In this document: piece by piece, positions 35,657 to 44,960 of the stretch
Numbering within the stretch: position 1 is the first letter of the stretch
Layout: each line of letters begins with the position of its first letter
NCBI GenBank assembly: GCA_964421565.1
Contig: CAYQXJ010000005.1
Location: 165,904 to 229,903, forward strand
Direction: 5' to 3'
Source of the DNA: CAYQXJ01 sp964421565
GTDB lineage: Bacteria > Planctomycetota > Brocadiia > SM23-32
Length of the DNA: 64,000 nt
Made by a program: the position numbers and the translations under genes
The notes under the pieces: generated by a model
Told to the model about the DNA's origin: nothing
Databases searched by the model: none
The model's input: the letters and a program-made list of their open reading frames with translations, nothing else

Positions 35657-38600
35657 ATGAGGATGATCTTACTACTGGCGATCGCTTTTCTGATGACGCT
35701 CGCGCCGCTGACGGCTGGCGCGGTGGACTACTCCTGGCAGAAGCCCCACGTGCGGGTGCTGCCCAACGGCGACCTGGAATGGGCGCCGGAGCCGTTCGAG
35801 TTCGTGGCGGGGGACACCGTCCGCTACATCGACTACGTGAGCGGCGACGACGCCAACGACGGCGCGACAAAGCAGACCCCCTGGAAGCACCACCCATGGG
35901 ACAGGGACGCTGCGGGCAATGCCGCCGAGGCATCCGGTCCGATCACCTATGTGTTCAAACGCGGCGTCGTCTATCGCGGCCAGCTCTACGCCGACGAGTC
36001 CGGCGAGCAGGGCAACCCGATCCGCCTGACCAGCGATCCGGACTGGGGCACGGGCGAGGCCCGGTTCATGGGCTCCACCCGCCTGCCGCGCGAGTGGCTG
36101 CCGGCGGCCACCGTCGAACACCCCGACCGCCTGCCCGAACCGGGGAAGGTGTGGGCGCTCGACCTCAAGGCAACGGGCCTGCTCGACGCCGACAACGCCG
36201 TCGCCTACAGCGGCCCCAATCCGCACGGGCGCGGGGCTGGCCGGCCTTCGCCAGCGTTCACCGCCCTCTACGTGGTCAACGACGATGGCACGGCCTCCCG
36301 CCAGCACCTGGCCCGCTGGCCCGACTGGCAGCGCGGCAACGACAACTTCGCCATAGACTACTGGAACACGATCGACGGCCCAAAAACGGTGACCGGAGGG
36401 GACGGGCGATGGACAGCCTCCGGCATGTACGACGAGGCCCTGAAAGGCTACTCCAAGGACTACTTCACCGGCGGCTTCATCTGGAAGCAGTACCGCAGCT
36501 TCATGGGCACACCCACGCCCTCGCAGATACCGGCCACGCGGGAGGTCCGCACCGAGAGCGGTGAGGCTATCGAAGTGCCCATGTACCACCCCGATGAGGG
36601 CGTTCTGCTGAAGGGCGGCCAGGGCGGCTACGGCGCCGGAGGCCTGCGCTACATGATCGACAACCTGCCCCAGTTCCTCGACTCCGCCGGCGAGTTCTAC
36701 CTCGACCCCGACACCGGGCTGCTTTTCTACCGGCCGGCCGACGGCATCGATCCCAACGAGTTGCACCTGGAGCTGACGAACAGGGTCGTCCAGATCAGTA
36801 TCCCCAGCCAATCCCACATCGAGATATCGGGCCTAAAGTTCAGCTTCTGCCACGGGGCTACCATCGAACTGGAGGACAGTACGACCGACGTCAATATCCA
36901 CCACTGCACGTTCCACGAGCTGCCCGACACCGGGGTGGCGGGAGGCGTATCGCGCAGCGACGAGGTGATGCACGTGATGGACCGTATCCGGGTAGCCGAC
37001 TGCGACTTCCGAAACGTGTTGACCACCGCCATACGGCTGAGCGGCACCTGGAAGTGGAACGAGGCCAAGTACCGGGGCATGCTGCGGCACGTGGAGATCA
37101 TGCGGAACCGCACCTTCAACACGGGCATGCGCCACACGGGAAGCCGCTGGTCCAACGTGCCGGCCATCGCCGTCACCATGCTGCAGACCGGCGAGATTGC
37201 CGGCAACGTGGTGCGCCGCAGCTTCGGCTCAGGCATAGTGGTGCTCGGCGGCAAGGAGGGCAACCTCGGCCATCACGAGGCGCGCGACCTGAACCTGCCG
37301 CTCATCCGCATCCTGGTGCACCACAACAAGACCGAGGACACGGCCCTGGGCGTGAACGACTACGGCGGGCTGGCCTTGTGGCAGGGCGGGCCGATCTACT
37401 GTTACAGCAACAACATCGGCAACTCCCCTGGCCACATGCCCTCCGGCTTCTTCAACCGGACGTCGCCGGTCAACCTGTCCTATCCGCTTTACCTGGACGG
37501 CGCCTTCAAGCAGTACTGCTTCAACAACATCATCTGGGGGCGCACCACCGACCCGGACGACCCGTTCGCCAACACCACGCCCGGCTACTTCATGGTGTTC
37601 GGATTCCTCAACCAGTTCACCAACAACACCATCTATCGCAACGCCGTGGGCATCGGCGGTAGCTCCGGCAACCGGAACGACATCGTCAGCAACGTTTTTG
37701 CGGAGATCAGCCGGCAGTTCCTGCGCAACAACCGCGAGGGCGACCCGTCCCTGGTCGGCGGCGGCGACGACGCCTCCTCCGGTATACGCGGCATTCCGTC
37801 CCTGGCTTTCGCCCACAACTTCTTCCACGGCACGGCCGAGGCCGGCAGCCTGCTGCGGGAGCGGGACGAGCGGGAGAAGTACATCGAGGCCGCCGAGATC
37901 GACCGGCTGGCCGAGTTGATGCGGCAGTATCCTATCCGCGTTGCCGACCTGGGTCGCAGGGTGAGCCAGAAACCCATTACGGGCAAGCCGGGAGGAGGCC
38001 CCCTGGACGAACTCACTCCCGAGGTGCACTTTCATCCGACGCCGGGCTCGCCGGTCGTTGACGCGGGGGCCACTTACTTCATCCCGTGGTCGCTACACGG
38101 CACGGTCGGCGAGTGGCACTTCAACGAGAATCAGGCCCGCCCGCAGATGGTCACTGACTACCACTGGTACATGAGCCAGGCCCACTTCCACCGTTCCATG
38201 TACGAGTACGTCCCGTCGTTCGACCTGCGGGTGAACAGGGCCAAGCTCAGCGACTACGTGCCCTCTCCGTCGGAGGACTGGGTCCAGGGAGCGCTGCAGT
38301 TCGATGGCAAGCGCTTCGCCAGCTATCCGGACTCCTTGCTGCGCAAGGACGTGGTGATAAGCATCGGCTCGTGGGACCGCAGCGGTCGCCGCACCGCCCA
38401 GGTGCCGGAGGAGCCCTGGATCGTCGACGAGCCCTCCCGCAAAGGGACGGCCCAGCAAAACACCCCCTATGCCGAAGACGATTACATGCGCTACCCGGCG
38501 GAGCACCGCAAGACGCTGATCATCACCACCCAGAACCTGCTGGTGGAAGCCAACCTGAAGGTGGCCGAGGGCACGAGCGGGCAGATCATGGGCAAGCACG

Positions 38601-39046
38601 ACGGGGAGAGCGGATACCGGCTGTTCGTCAACGACGCGGGCGCGGCCGAGTTCCAGATCAGCTCCGGCGGCGTGCACGGCGCGGTGGCCACGGGGGCCGC
38701 GATCAACGACGATGAGTGGCACCACGTGTTGGCCGAGATCGACCGCGCCTCCGGCCGCATGACCATCTACCTGGACGGGCGTCGGTCGGCCGGCGCCAGG
38801 GCGGCTCTGGCGGCCGACGCGTCGCTGGACTGTCGGTCTGACTTCCTGGTGGGCAGGGCCCGGGACGGCGCCGCTGGCTTCGAGGGGGCCATCGACTTCC
38901 TGCGCGTCGCCCGCGGCACGCTCGCCGACGCGCACACTACGATAGAGGAACTCTACGAATGGCAGTTCAACGGGCCGCAGTTGCGCGACTTCGCCGGTCG
39001 GCAGCCGGTCGGCCGGCGCGACGCCGGCGCGCTGGAGCACGACTGA
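35657..39046 (+). CDS. Large exported beta-helix protein with LamG domain, copy A
   Basis: The 1129-residue protein has a signal peptide (MRMILLLAIAFLMTLAP, cleavage near TAGA) and the signature TVRYIDYVSGDDANDG...QTPWKHHPWD of a secreted beta-helix family. A right-handed beta-helix covers about 50-760. A C-terminal LamG/concanavalin-like sandwich (about 945-1110) has MGKHDGESGYRLF, WHHVLAEIDRASGRMTIYLDG and FLRVARGTLADA. It is probably a cell-surface or periplasmic polysaccharide lyase or hydrolase with its own carbohydrate-binding domain. It forms a pair with the six-hairpin gene behind it, and the same pair is repeated immediately downstream (41615-47402). Confidence 0.8.
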   Translation: MRMILLLAIAFLMTLAPLTAGAVDYSWQKPHVRVLPNGDLEWAPEPFEFVAGDTVRYIDYVSGDDANDGATKQTPWKHHPWDRDAAGNAAEASGPITYVFKRGVVYRGQLYADESGEQGNPIRLTSDPDWGTGEARFMGSTRLPREWLPAATVEHPDRLPEPGKVWALDLKATGLLDADNAVAYSGPNPHGRGAGRPSPAFTALYVVNDDGTASRQHLARWPDWQRGNDNFAIDYWNTIDGPKTVTGGDGRWTASGMYDEALKGYSKDYFTGGFIWKQYRSFMGTPTPSQIPATREVRTESGEAIEVPMYHPDEGVLLKGGQGGYGAGGLRYMIDNLPQFLDSAGEFYLDPDTGLLFYRPADGIDPNELHLELTNRVVQISIPSQSHIEISGLKFSFCHGATIELEDSTTDVNIHHCTFHELPDTGVAGGVSRSDEVMHVMDRIRVADCDFRNVLTTAIRLSGTWKWNEAKYRGMLRHVEIMRNRTFNTGMRHTGSRWSNVPAIAVTMLQTGEIAGNVVRRSFGSGIVVLGGKEGNLGHHEARDLNLPLIRILVHHNKTEDTALGVNDYGGLALWQGGPIYCYSNNIGNSPGHMPSGFFNRTSPVNLSYPLYLDGAFKQYCFNNIIWGRTTDPDDPFANTTPGYFMVFGFLNQFTNNTIYRNAVGIGGSSGNRNDIVSNVFAEISRQFLRNNREGDPSLVGGGDDASSGIRGIPSLAFAHNFFHGTAEAGSLLRERDEREKYIEAAEIDRLAELMRQYPIRVADLGRRVSQKPITGKPGGGPLDELTPEVHFHPTPGSPVVDAGATYFIPWSLHGTVGEWHFNENQARPQMVTDYHWYMSQAHFHRSMYEYVPSFDLRVNRAKLSDYVPSPSEDWVQGALQFDGKRFASYPDSLLRKDVVISIGSWDRSGRRTAQVPEEPWIVDEPSRKGTAQQNTPYAEDDYMRYPAEHRKTLIITTQNLLVEANLKVAEGTSGQIMGKHDGESGYRLFVNDAGAAEFQISSGGVHGAVATGAAINDDEWHHVLAEIDRASGRMTIYLDGRRSAGARAALAADASLDCRSDFLVGRARDGAAGFEGAIDFLRVARGTLADAHTTIEELYEWQFNGPQLRDFAGRQPVGRRDAGALEHD

Positions 39047-39095
39047 GTGGGGCGAACAGGGAGCCGGCATGATCCGGGACTCAAGGGAGGCTAAG

Positions 39096-41558
39096 ATGGC
39101 AGGTGTACTGTCGGTTCGGTGTCGGTCGGCTTCGCCGCTGGACACACAACACGTTGCCCACGACAGGGGGGACACGGCGCTGATCCGCGTCTACGACGCT
39201 GCCGGGCGCCTGTACGTGTGCAGCCCAGGGCCGGAGGTGGAGTTCCCGGTGTCCGGCGCGCTCGGAACGCACGTGGTGACGCTCCACGACGAGAGCGGGG
39301 CCGAAACCGAACGGGCGACCTTCAGCGTCGATTGCCGCACCGAGATCGACGACGAGGGCGGCCGCTTCAAGAAGCTGCTATACCTCCTGCGCAGCACCCT
39401 GGAATTGTTCCACGCCAAAGAGAAGCTCCGCGTCTTCGACGGCGAGAGGGTATATCGGATGCAGACGATCACCTCGCGCGGCAGCGTCCACGGGGTCAAG
39501 GGCGCGCGTTACTTCATGCGGCACCTGAGGGACAGCCCCGACCTGTTCGCCAGGCACCAGCGCGAGGACGGGATGATCTGGGACTTCGGCACTCCGGTCG
39601 ACCCGAACACGAAATGCCACTTCGAGTGGCGTTGGGGGCCGCAGTTCTCCAAGCGCATCTATCACGACACCGTGATCTTCGCCCGCCAGCCGGTCATGAA
39701 CGACGTCGAACACGTCTTCATCAAGGGCATATACCTGGCCTGGCAGGCCACGGGGGACGACGAGTGGATGGCCGGAAAGCTCGACAGCGCTTTGAGGGCC
39801 GTCAAGTGGACCCGTACGAGTCCCTACGTCTGGTCCGACAAGTTCCAGTGCATGCGCCGGCCCTACTGCCTGGACCTGTGGGACTTCCAGAGCGAGTTCG
39901 ACAGCGCCCTGGTCGGTGGCGACATCATGGACGCCAAACCGGGCGTGACGAAGTACGGCATCTTCTACGGTGACAACATCTGCATGATGGACGCCTGCCG
40001 GAAGCTGGCCGCCATGCTCGAGCACTGCGGCCGAACCGAAGAGGCCGAGGAGATGCGCGCCTTTGCCGACCACCTGCTGGCGCGCATGAACGAGCTGGCC
40101 TGGAACGGCGAGTTCTACCGCCACCACGTCACCGAACATCCGGAGTTCGTGCGTGATTTCGGCGTGGACGAGGCGAGCCAGGTGTCCCTCTCCAACACCT
40201 ACGCCGCCAATGCCGAGATCGGCCACGAGAAGTCCGTGGCGATCATCGAAACCTACCGCCGCATCCGCCGCGAGATGCCCGAGGGCTGCCCGGCGGAGTG
40301 GCTCACCATGTACCCGCCGTTCCCCCGCGGCTTCCACGTGCTGCCCTGGGTCTACTGCAACGGCGCCTGCACGGGGATGGTGGCCGGCGAGCTGGCGCAC
40401 GCTTGCTTCGAGCACGGTTACGAGGAATACGGGGCCGACATCCTGGACCGATTCCTCGACCTCTTCTGGGTTCCGGGGGCCATGACCATCTCCGGCCTGT
40501 GGGGTAAGCGGCCGGAGGAGCCGGAGCGCAGCTTCGGGCCGCTGGACCTGAGCCGGGCGGCCAATGCGGATCTGGTCTGCGAACACGGCAGCGACCGCCC
40601 CGGCTGGGGCGGCGAACCGGGGGTGGACATGCGCGAGCTGCCCACGGGTGAGGGATACTTCCGCAAGGTGCGTTTCCGCGTGATCGCCCCCGACTCCAAC
40701 GGCGGCCGGGCCATCGTGCGGCTTGCGCGGGGCCGGGCAGGCTGGGCCGAGTCCGTCCAGATACCGATAGGCCGGGCGGCAGCGTCCGTCTACTTCCTGC
40801 ACGCCATGGGCACGTCGGGCCAGGTGGCGGGGCAGTTGTCGGTGGACTACGAGGACGGCAGCCGGCACGAGCAGTCCATTCTGCGCGACAGGCACGTGAT
40901 GGGCTTCTGGAACCCGGGCGAGCCGCCGGGCTACGCGCGCGGGCGCACCATTCCGAGCACCGTCCTGGGCTGGGCCGGCCCGACGAATAACGCTCCCCGC
41001 GTGGGCCTGACCGCCTGGGGCTGGCAGAACCCCCATCCTGAGAAGGTGATCGCCGGCCTGACGTTGCACGCGTCGGTCGACGGGGAAGCATGGTTCGTCG
41101 TGGCCATGAGCCTGAGCGACGCTGCGCCGTGGTTCGAACCTTCAGAGAACGCCGGGGGGCCGCCCCCTTTCTGGAACGCGGGCTCCCTGACCTACGCGTT
41201 GATGGAAGGGCTGGCCGGCGTCGTCGATACGGATCGCAACATGCGATCCGTGACCGTATCGCCGCGCTGGGAGGCGGCCGGAGTGCGAAGGGTGACGGCT
41301 TGTGCGAAGTACGAAGAAGGCGGGGGATACGTTCGCTACAGATACGAACGCTCCGAGCACGCTCTGCATCTGCTTGTCGCCGGCAGCGACGAGCGACGCA
41401 GGCTGGAGGTCCTCCTGCCTGAGGATGCCCGCGTTGCGGCGCTGCGCATTAACAGGCAACCCACGCCGCATGAGGTGCGACGGATGGAGGACTCCCGCTA
41501 TATCTGTGCGGACCTGGAGGGGCCGGGCGCACACGAGATGAGGGTGGACCTGAAGTGA
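39096..41558 (+). CDS. Six-hairpin glycosidase-like protein, copy A
   Basis: The 820-residue protein has an N-terminal beta domain (1-90), an alpha/alpha barrel of six-hairpin type (about 95-480; EWRWGPQFSKRIYHD, IMDAKPGVTKYGIFYGD and WVYCNGACTGMVAGELAH) and a C-terminal beta-sandwich region (about 520-815). It lacks a signal peptide and should be cytoplasmic. The fold is shared by GH78, GH88/105 and GH127-type enzymes, so unsaturated-uronate or rhamnose/arabinose substrates are possible. No catalytic pair is assigned. GGGAGG five bases before the ATG at 39096 fixes the start. Its paralogue is at 44961. Confidence 0.65.
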   Translation: MAGVLSVRCRSASPLDTQHVAHDRGDTALIRVYDAAGRLYVCSPGPEVEFPVSGALGTHVVTLHDESGAETERATFSVDCRTEIDDEGGRFKKLLYLLRSTLELFHAKEKLRVFDGERVYRMQTITSRGSVHGVKGARYFMRHLRDSPDLFARHQREDGMIWDFGTPVDPNTKCHFEWRWGPQFSKRIYHDTVIFARQPVMNDVEHVFIKGIYLAWQATGDDEWMAGKLDSALRAVKWTRTSPYVWSDKFQCMRRPYCLDLWDFQSEFDSALVGGDIMDAKPGVTKYGIFYGDNICMMDACRKLAAMLEHCGRTEEAEEMRAFADHLLARMNELAWNGEFYRHHVTEHPEFVRDFGVDEASQVSLSNTYAANAEIGHEKSVAIIETYRRIRREMPEGCPAEWLTMYPPFPRGFHVLPWVYCNGACTGMVAGELAHACFEHGYEEYGADILDRFLDLFWVPGAMTISGLWGKRPEEPERSFGPLDLSRAANADLVCEHGSDRPGWGGEPGVDMRELPTGEGYFRKVRFRVIAPDSNGGRAIVRLARGRAGWAESVQIPIGRAAASVYFLHAMGTSGQVAGQLSVDYEDGSRHEQSILRDRHVMGFWNPGEPPGYARGRTIPSTVLGWAGPTNNAPRVGLTAWGWQNPHPEKVIAGLTLHASVDGEAWFVVAMSLSDAAPWFEPSENAGGPPPFWNAGSLTYALMEGLAGVVDTDRNMRSVTVSPRWEAAGVRRVTACAKYEEGGGYVRYRYERSEHALHLLVAGSDERRRLEVLLPEDARVAALRINRQPTPHEVRRMEDSRYICADLEGPGAHEMRVDLK

Positions 41559-41614
41559 CGAGGAGTGGCCGGAGGGCTACGGCTCAAAGAGACCCCATGC
41601 GATTGAGGACGAAC

Positions 41615-44600
41615 ATGAGAAACCTGAGAAGAGGTCTGCTGGTGACGGTCTTGGTGCTCGTGATGGCGTCGGCCCAGGCGGCCGAGTACTCGTGGCAGAG
41701 GCCGCACGCACGGGTCATCGAGACCGGTGACCTGGAGTGGGCGCCGGAGCCGTTCGAGTTCGTGGCGGGGGACACCGTCCGCTACATCGACTACGTGAAC
41801 GGCGACGACGCCAACGACGGCGCGACGAAGCAGACCCCCTGGAAACACCATCCCTGGGATACCCGCGCCGAGGGCAAAGCCGCGGCGGCCTCCGGCCCGA
41901 TTACCTACGTCTTCAAGCGCGGCGTAAACTATCGGATTTACTCCTACGACGGCGAGGAGGCGCTCTGGCGGGCCGACGAATCGGGCGAGCCAGGCAACCC
42001 CATCCGGCTGACCAGCGATCCCGACTGGGGCAGCGGAGAAGCCATCATCGCCGGCTCAAGGCCCATCACCGGGCAATGGAAGAAGGCATCGGCCGCCGAC
42101 GCTCCGGACCGGTTGGATACCGCGAACCAGACGGTCTGGTATCTCGACGTGAAACGTCCCCTTCAGCCGGACGGCCGCCCGGGCAGGATGCAGGAGATGG
42201 CCCTCTATGTCGTAGACGAGGCCGGCAAGATTTACGATCTGTACCTCGCCAGCGACGTCGGGTGGGCGATGACAAATCCCAACTTCGCCATGCATCACTG
42301 GAACACCTGGGACGAATACCGACAGCAGGGCAAGGGCGGAGGCGGCTACCGGGACGAAGCCCTCAAGGGCTTCCCGCCGGACTACTTCGAAGGCGGCACG
42401 GTCTGGAGCCAGTACGCCTGGGTGATCGCCAATCCCACGCCGGACCGCGAGGCCATCGGGAAGGATGACTACGACCCCGAGAAGGGTACGCTGCTCTATA
42501 AGAACGGCACCGACCCGGTGAATCCCGGCACGCGCTACCTGATCGAGGACCTGCCGCAGTTCCTGGACGAGGCCGGCGAGTTCTACTACGACCGGCAGCG
42601 GGGCCGCCTGTTCGTCCGGCTGCGGGAAGACAGGGACCCGAACTCTGTCCGCATCGAGCTGGCGACCGCCTACGACACCCTCCAGATCACCAACCAGAAC
42701 TACATTGAGGTCTCCGGGCTCACCTTCCGGTTCAACGGGCGGCGCCCGTTCCCGTCCAGCAGCAACGTGATTGAGCTGGACCGCAACTGTCGGAACATAA
42801 CCATCAAGAACTGCCTCTTCGAGCACATCGCCAACGACGCCATCTGGGCCGAGGTCGAGGCCAACGAGGTGATGGACTACATCACCGTGCAGGACTGCGA
42901 TTTCCACTGGATCAACGGCGGCACCGCCGTCCACATGCGCGGTTCGGCGGGCAAGGTCCAGGCCGGCCAGCGGCCGGGTCTGCTGAACCACGCGAAGTTG
43001 ATGCGCAACCGCGTCCGCAACAGCGGCCTTTACCGTCACGACGACCACCGCTGGTCCAACGTGCCCGCGCTGACGTGCGAGTATCCGCGCCTCGGCGAGG
43101 TAGCCGGCAACATCGTCGACTCCTCATGGGGATCGGGCATCGTCGTCCAGGGCGGGGCCGGCGGCAAGGGCCAGCAGGGCTATGACCTCCCGCTCTCCCG
43201 CGTCCTGGTCCATCACAACAAGATGGAGAACCAGGCGCTGGGCGTCAACGACTACGGCGGCATATCGCTGTGGCAGCACGGGGCCATTTATTCCTACAGC
43301 AACATCGTGGGAAACTCCGTCGGGCACTGGCCGGGCGGTTTCTACAACAGTGGCGACACCAACCTCTCCTACCCGATCTACTTGGACGGCGGGTTCAAGA
43401 TCTTCAACTTCAACAACATCTCCTGGGCCCGCCCCTACGACAACGATGATCCGTACTCGAGCGATCGGTCGGTCTACTTCAACGTCTTCGGCTACCTCAA
43501 TCCGTTCGTCAACAACACCGTATACGGCTCCGGCATCGGTTTCGGCGGCACCTCGGGCAACCGGAACGACTATCTGGGCAACGTCTTCGCGGACGTGCGG
43601 CGCAAGTTCATCAGCGTCAACCACGGCGGCAATCCGTCGCTCATCGGCGGCGACGACACCGCCGAGTCCGGCATCGACGGCGCAACCACGCTGGCCTACG
43701 GCTTCAATGTCTTCCACGGCCCGGCCGAAGCCGGCGTCGTCGCCACCGTTAAGCGAGGCGCAAAGGCCGACCTGATGGCGGAAGACCTGGAAAAACTCGG
43801 CGAGCAGATGCGGAACTATCCCCTGCGGTTCGCCCAGTTGGGGGAGAAGACCGACCGGATGCCGATCACCAAACCTATCCCCGCCGACAAGGAGAAGCCC
43901 AGCGCCTCGGACGCCGACTTCCGGCCCACTTCCGGCTCGGCTGCCATCGACAGCGGAGTCGACTACTTCGTGCCGTGGTCGCTCTACGGCACGGTGGGCG
44001 AGTGGTTCTTCAACGCCAACCACGCCGACCCATCGCTGGTGCTCGACTACCATTACTACCCAACGCTGGCCTACTTCAACCGGAGCATGTACTACCGCGT
44101 GCCGGTCTCCGAGCTGAGGGTCAACGCGGCCTCGCTCGGCGACTACGTCGAATCGCCGTCGGAGGACTGGGCACCGGGCGCCCTCCAGTTCGATAGCAAG
44201 CGGCTCGCCCGCGTGCGCCACGAGAAGATGGCCTCCGACATCGTCTTCGACTGGGAGGACCTCCGGGTGGACAGGAAGAAGATGCCGCCGGCCCCGTGGA
44301 TCGAGTCGCAGGGCAAGCTCATGTTCCCCGGCGAAGAGCGCAAGACTCTCGACATCGGGACGGCGAACCTTCTCGTGGAGACGATCCTGAGGACCGAGCC
44401 CGGCCACGCCGGCAGCACGGTTCTCGGCAAGCACGATGGCGACAGCGGCTATCGTCTGGTGCTCGATGGGGCCGGGCGCGCCGTCTTTGAGGTGGCTTCC
44501 CGGGGCAACGCGGCGCGGGTGGCCACCGCCGAGCCGATTGACGGCGGCGAGTGGCACCACGTGCTGGCCGAGGTCGACCGCGAGAGCGGACGGATGAGCA

Positions 44601-44887
44601 TCTACCTCGACGGCGAACTGTCGAGCGAGAGCATGGCCACGTCGCTCTCCCGGCAGGACTCGCTCTCGAACGGGGCGGACTTTATCGTGGGCGCCGACCA
44701 CGACGAGAGTGCCTTCTTCGTCGGCGCGATCGACTACGTTCGCGTTGCGCGCGGCACTCTCGCCGACGCCGAGACCGACATCGCCGAACTCTATGAGTGG
44801 CAGACCAACGGTCCGGTCAAGTACGACTTCGCCGGCCGCGAGCCGGTAGGCAAGCGCGACGCCGGCGCCCTGGAGCGAGTGGAGTAA
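41615..44887 (+). CDS. Large exported beta-helix protein with LamG domain, copy B
   Basis: This 1090-residue paralogue of the protein at 35657 has the same order: signal peptide (MRNLRRGLLVTVLVLVMASA), QTPWKHHPWD signature, long beta-helix and C-terminal LamG domain (LGKHDGDSGYRLVLDG, WHHVLAEVDRESGRMSIYLDGE, YVRVARGTLADA). The two proteins are clearly related throughout but diverged, except for a 61-nt block near the 5' end that is identical in DNA. The ATG at 41615 follows GAGGA by five bases; longer starts at 41597 and 41555 exist, the last overlapping the previous stop. It may act on a variant linkage of the same polymer. Confidence 0.8.
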   Translation: MRNLRRGLLVTVLVLVMASAQAAEYSWQRPHARVIETGDLEWAPEPFEFVAGDTVRYIDYVNGDDANDGATKQTPWKHHPWDTRAEGKAAAASGPITYVFKRGVNYRIYSYDGEEALWRADESGEPGNPIRLTSDPDWGSGEAIIAGSRPITGQWKKASAADAPDRLDTANQTVWYLDVKRPLQPDGRPGRMQEMALYVVDEAGKIYDLYLASDVGWAMTNPNFAMHHWNTWDEYRQQGKGGGGYRDEALKGFPPDYFEGGTVWSQYAWVIANPTPDREAIGKDDYDPEKGTLLYKNGTDPVNPGTRYLIEDLPQFLDEAGEFYYDRQRGRLFVRLREDRDPNSVRIELATAYDTLQITNQNYIEVSGLTFRFNGRRPFPSSSNVIELDRNCRNITIKNCLFEHIANDAIWAEVEANEVMDYITVQDCDFHWINGGTAVHMRGSAGKVQAGQRPGLLNHAKLMRNRVRNSGLYRHDDHRWSNVPALTCEYPRLGEVAGNIVDSSWGSGIVVQGGAGGKGQQGYDLPLSRVLVHHNKMENQALGVNDYGGISLWQHGAIYSYSNIVGNSVGHWPGGFYNSGDTNLSYPIYLDGGFKIFNFNNISWARPYDNDDPYSSDRSVYFNVFGYLNPFVNNTVYGSGIGFGGTSGNRNDYLGNVFADVRRKFISVNHGGNPSLIGGDDTAESGIDGATTLAYGFNVFHGPAEAGVVATVKRGAKADLMAEDLEKLGEQMRNYPLRFAQLGEKTDRMPITKPIPADKEKPSASDADFRPTSGSAAIDSGVDYFVPWSLYGTVGEWFFNANHADPSLVLDYHYYPTLAYFNRSMYYRVPVSELRVNAASLGDYVESPSEDWAPGALQFDSKRLARVRHEKMASDIVFDWEDLRVDRKKMPPAPWIESQGKLMFPGEERKTLDIGTANLLVETILRTEPGHAGSTVLGKHDGDSGYRLVLDGAGRAVFEVASRGNAARVATAEPIDGGEWHHVLAEVDRESGRMSIYLDGELSSESMATSLSRQDSLSNGADFIVGADHDESAFFVGAIDYVRVARGTLADAETDIAELYEWQTNGPVKYDFAGREPVGKRDAGALERVE

Positions 44888-44960
44888 CGTCTGCTGACGC
44901 CGCGCGAGAGGCGGCCCCCGTCGGGGTTGCTCACATGACACGAGCCGGAGCAAAAGCACG

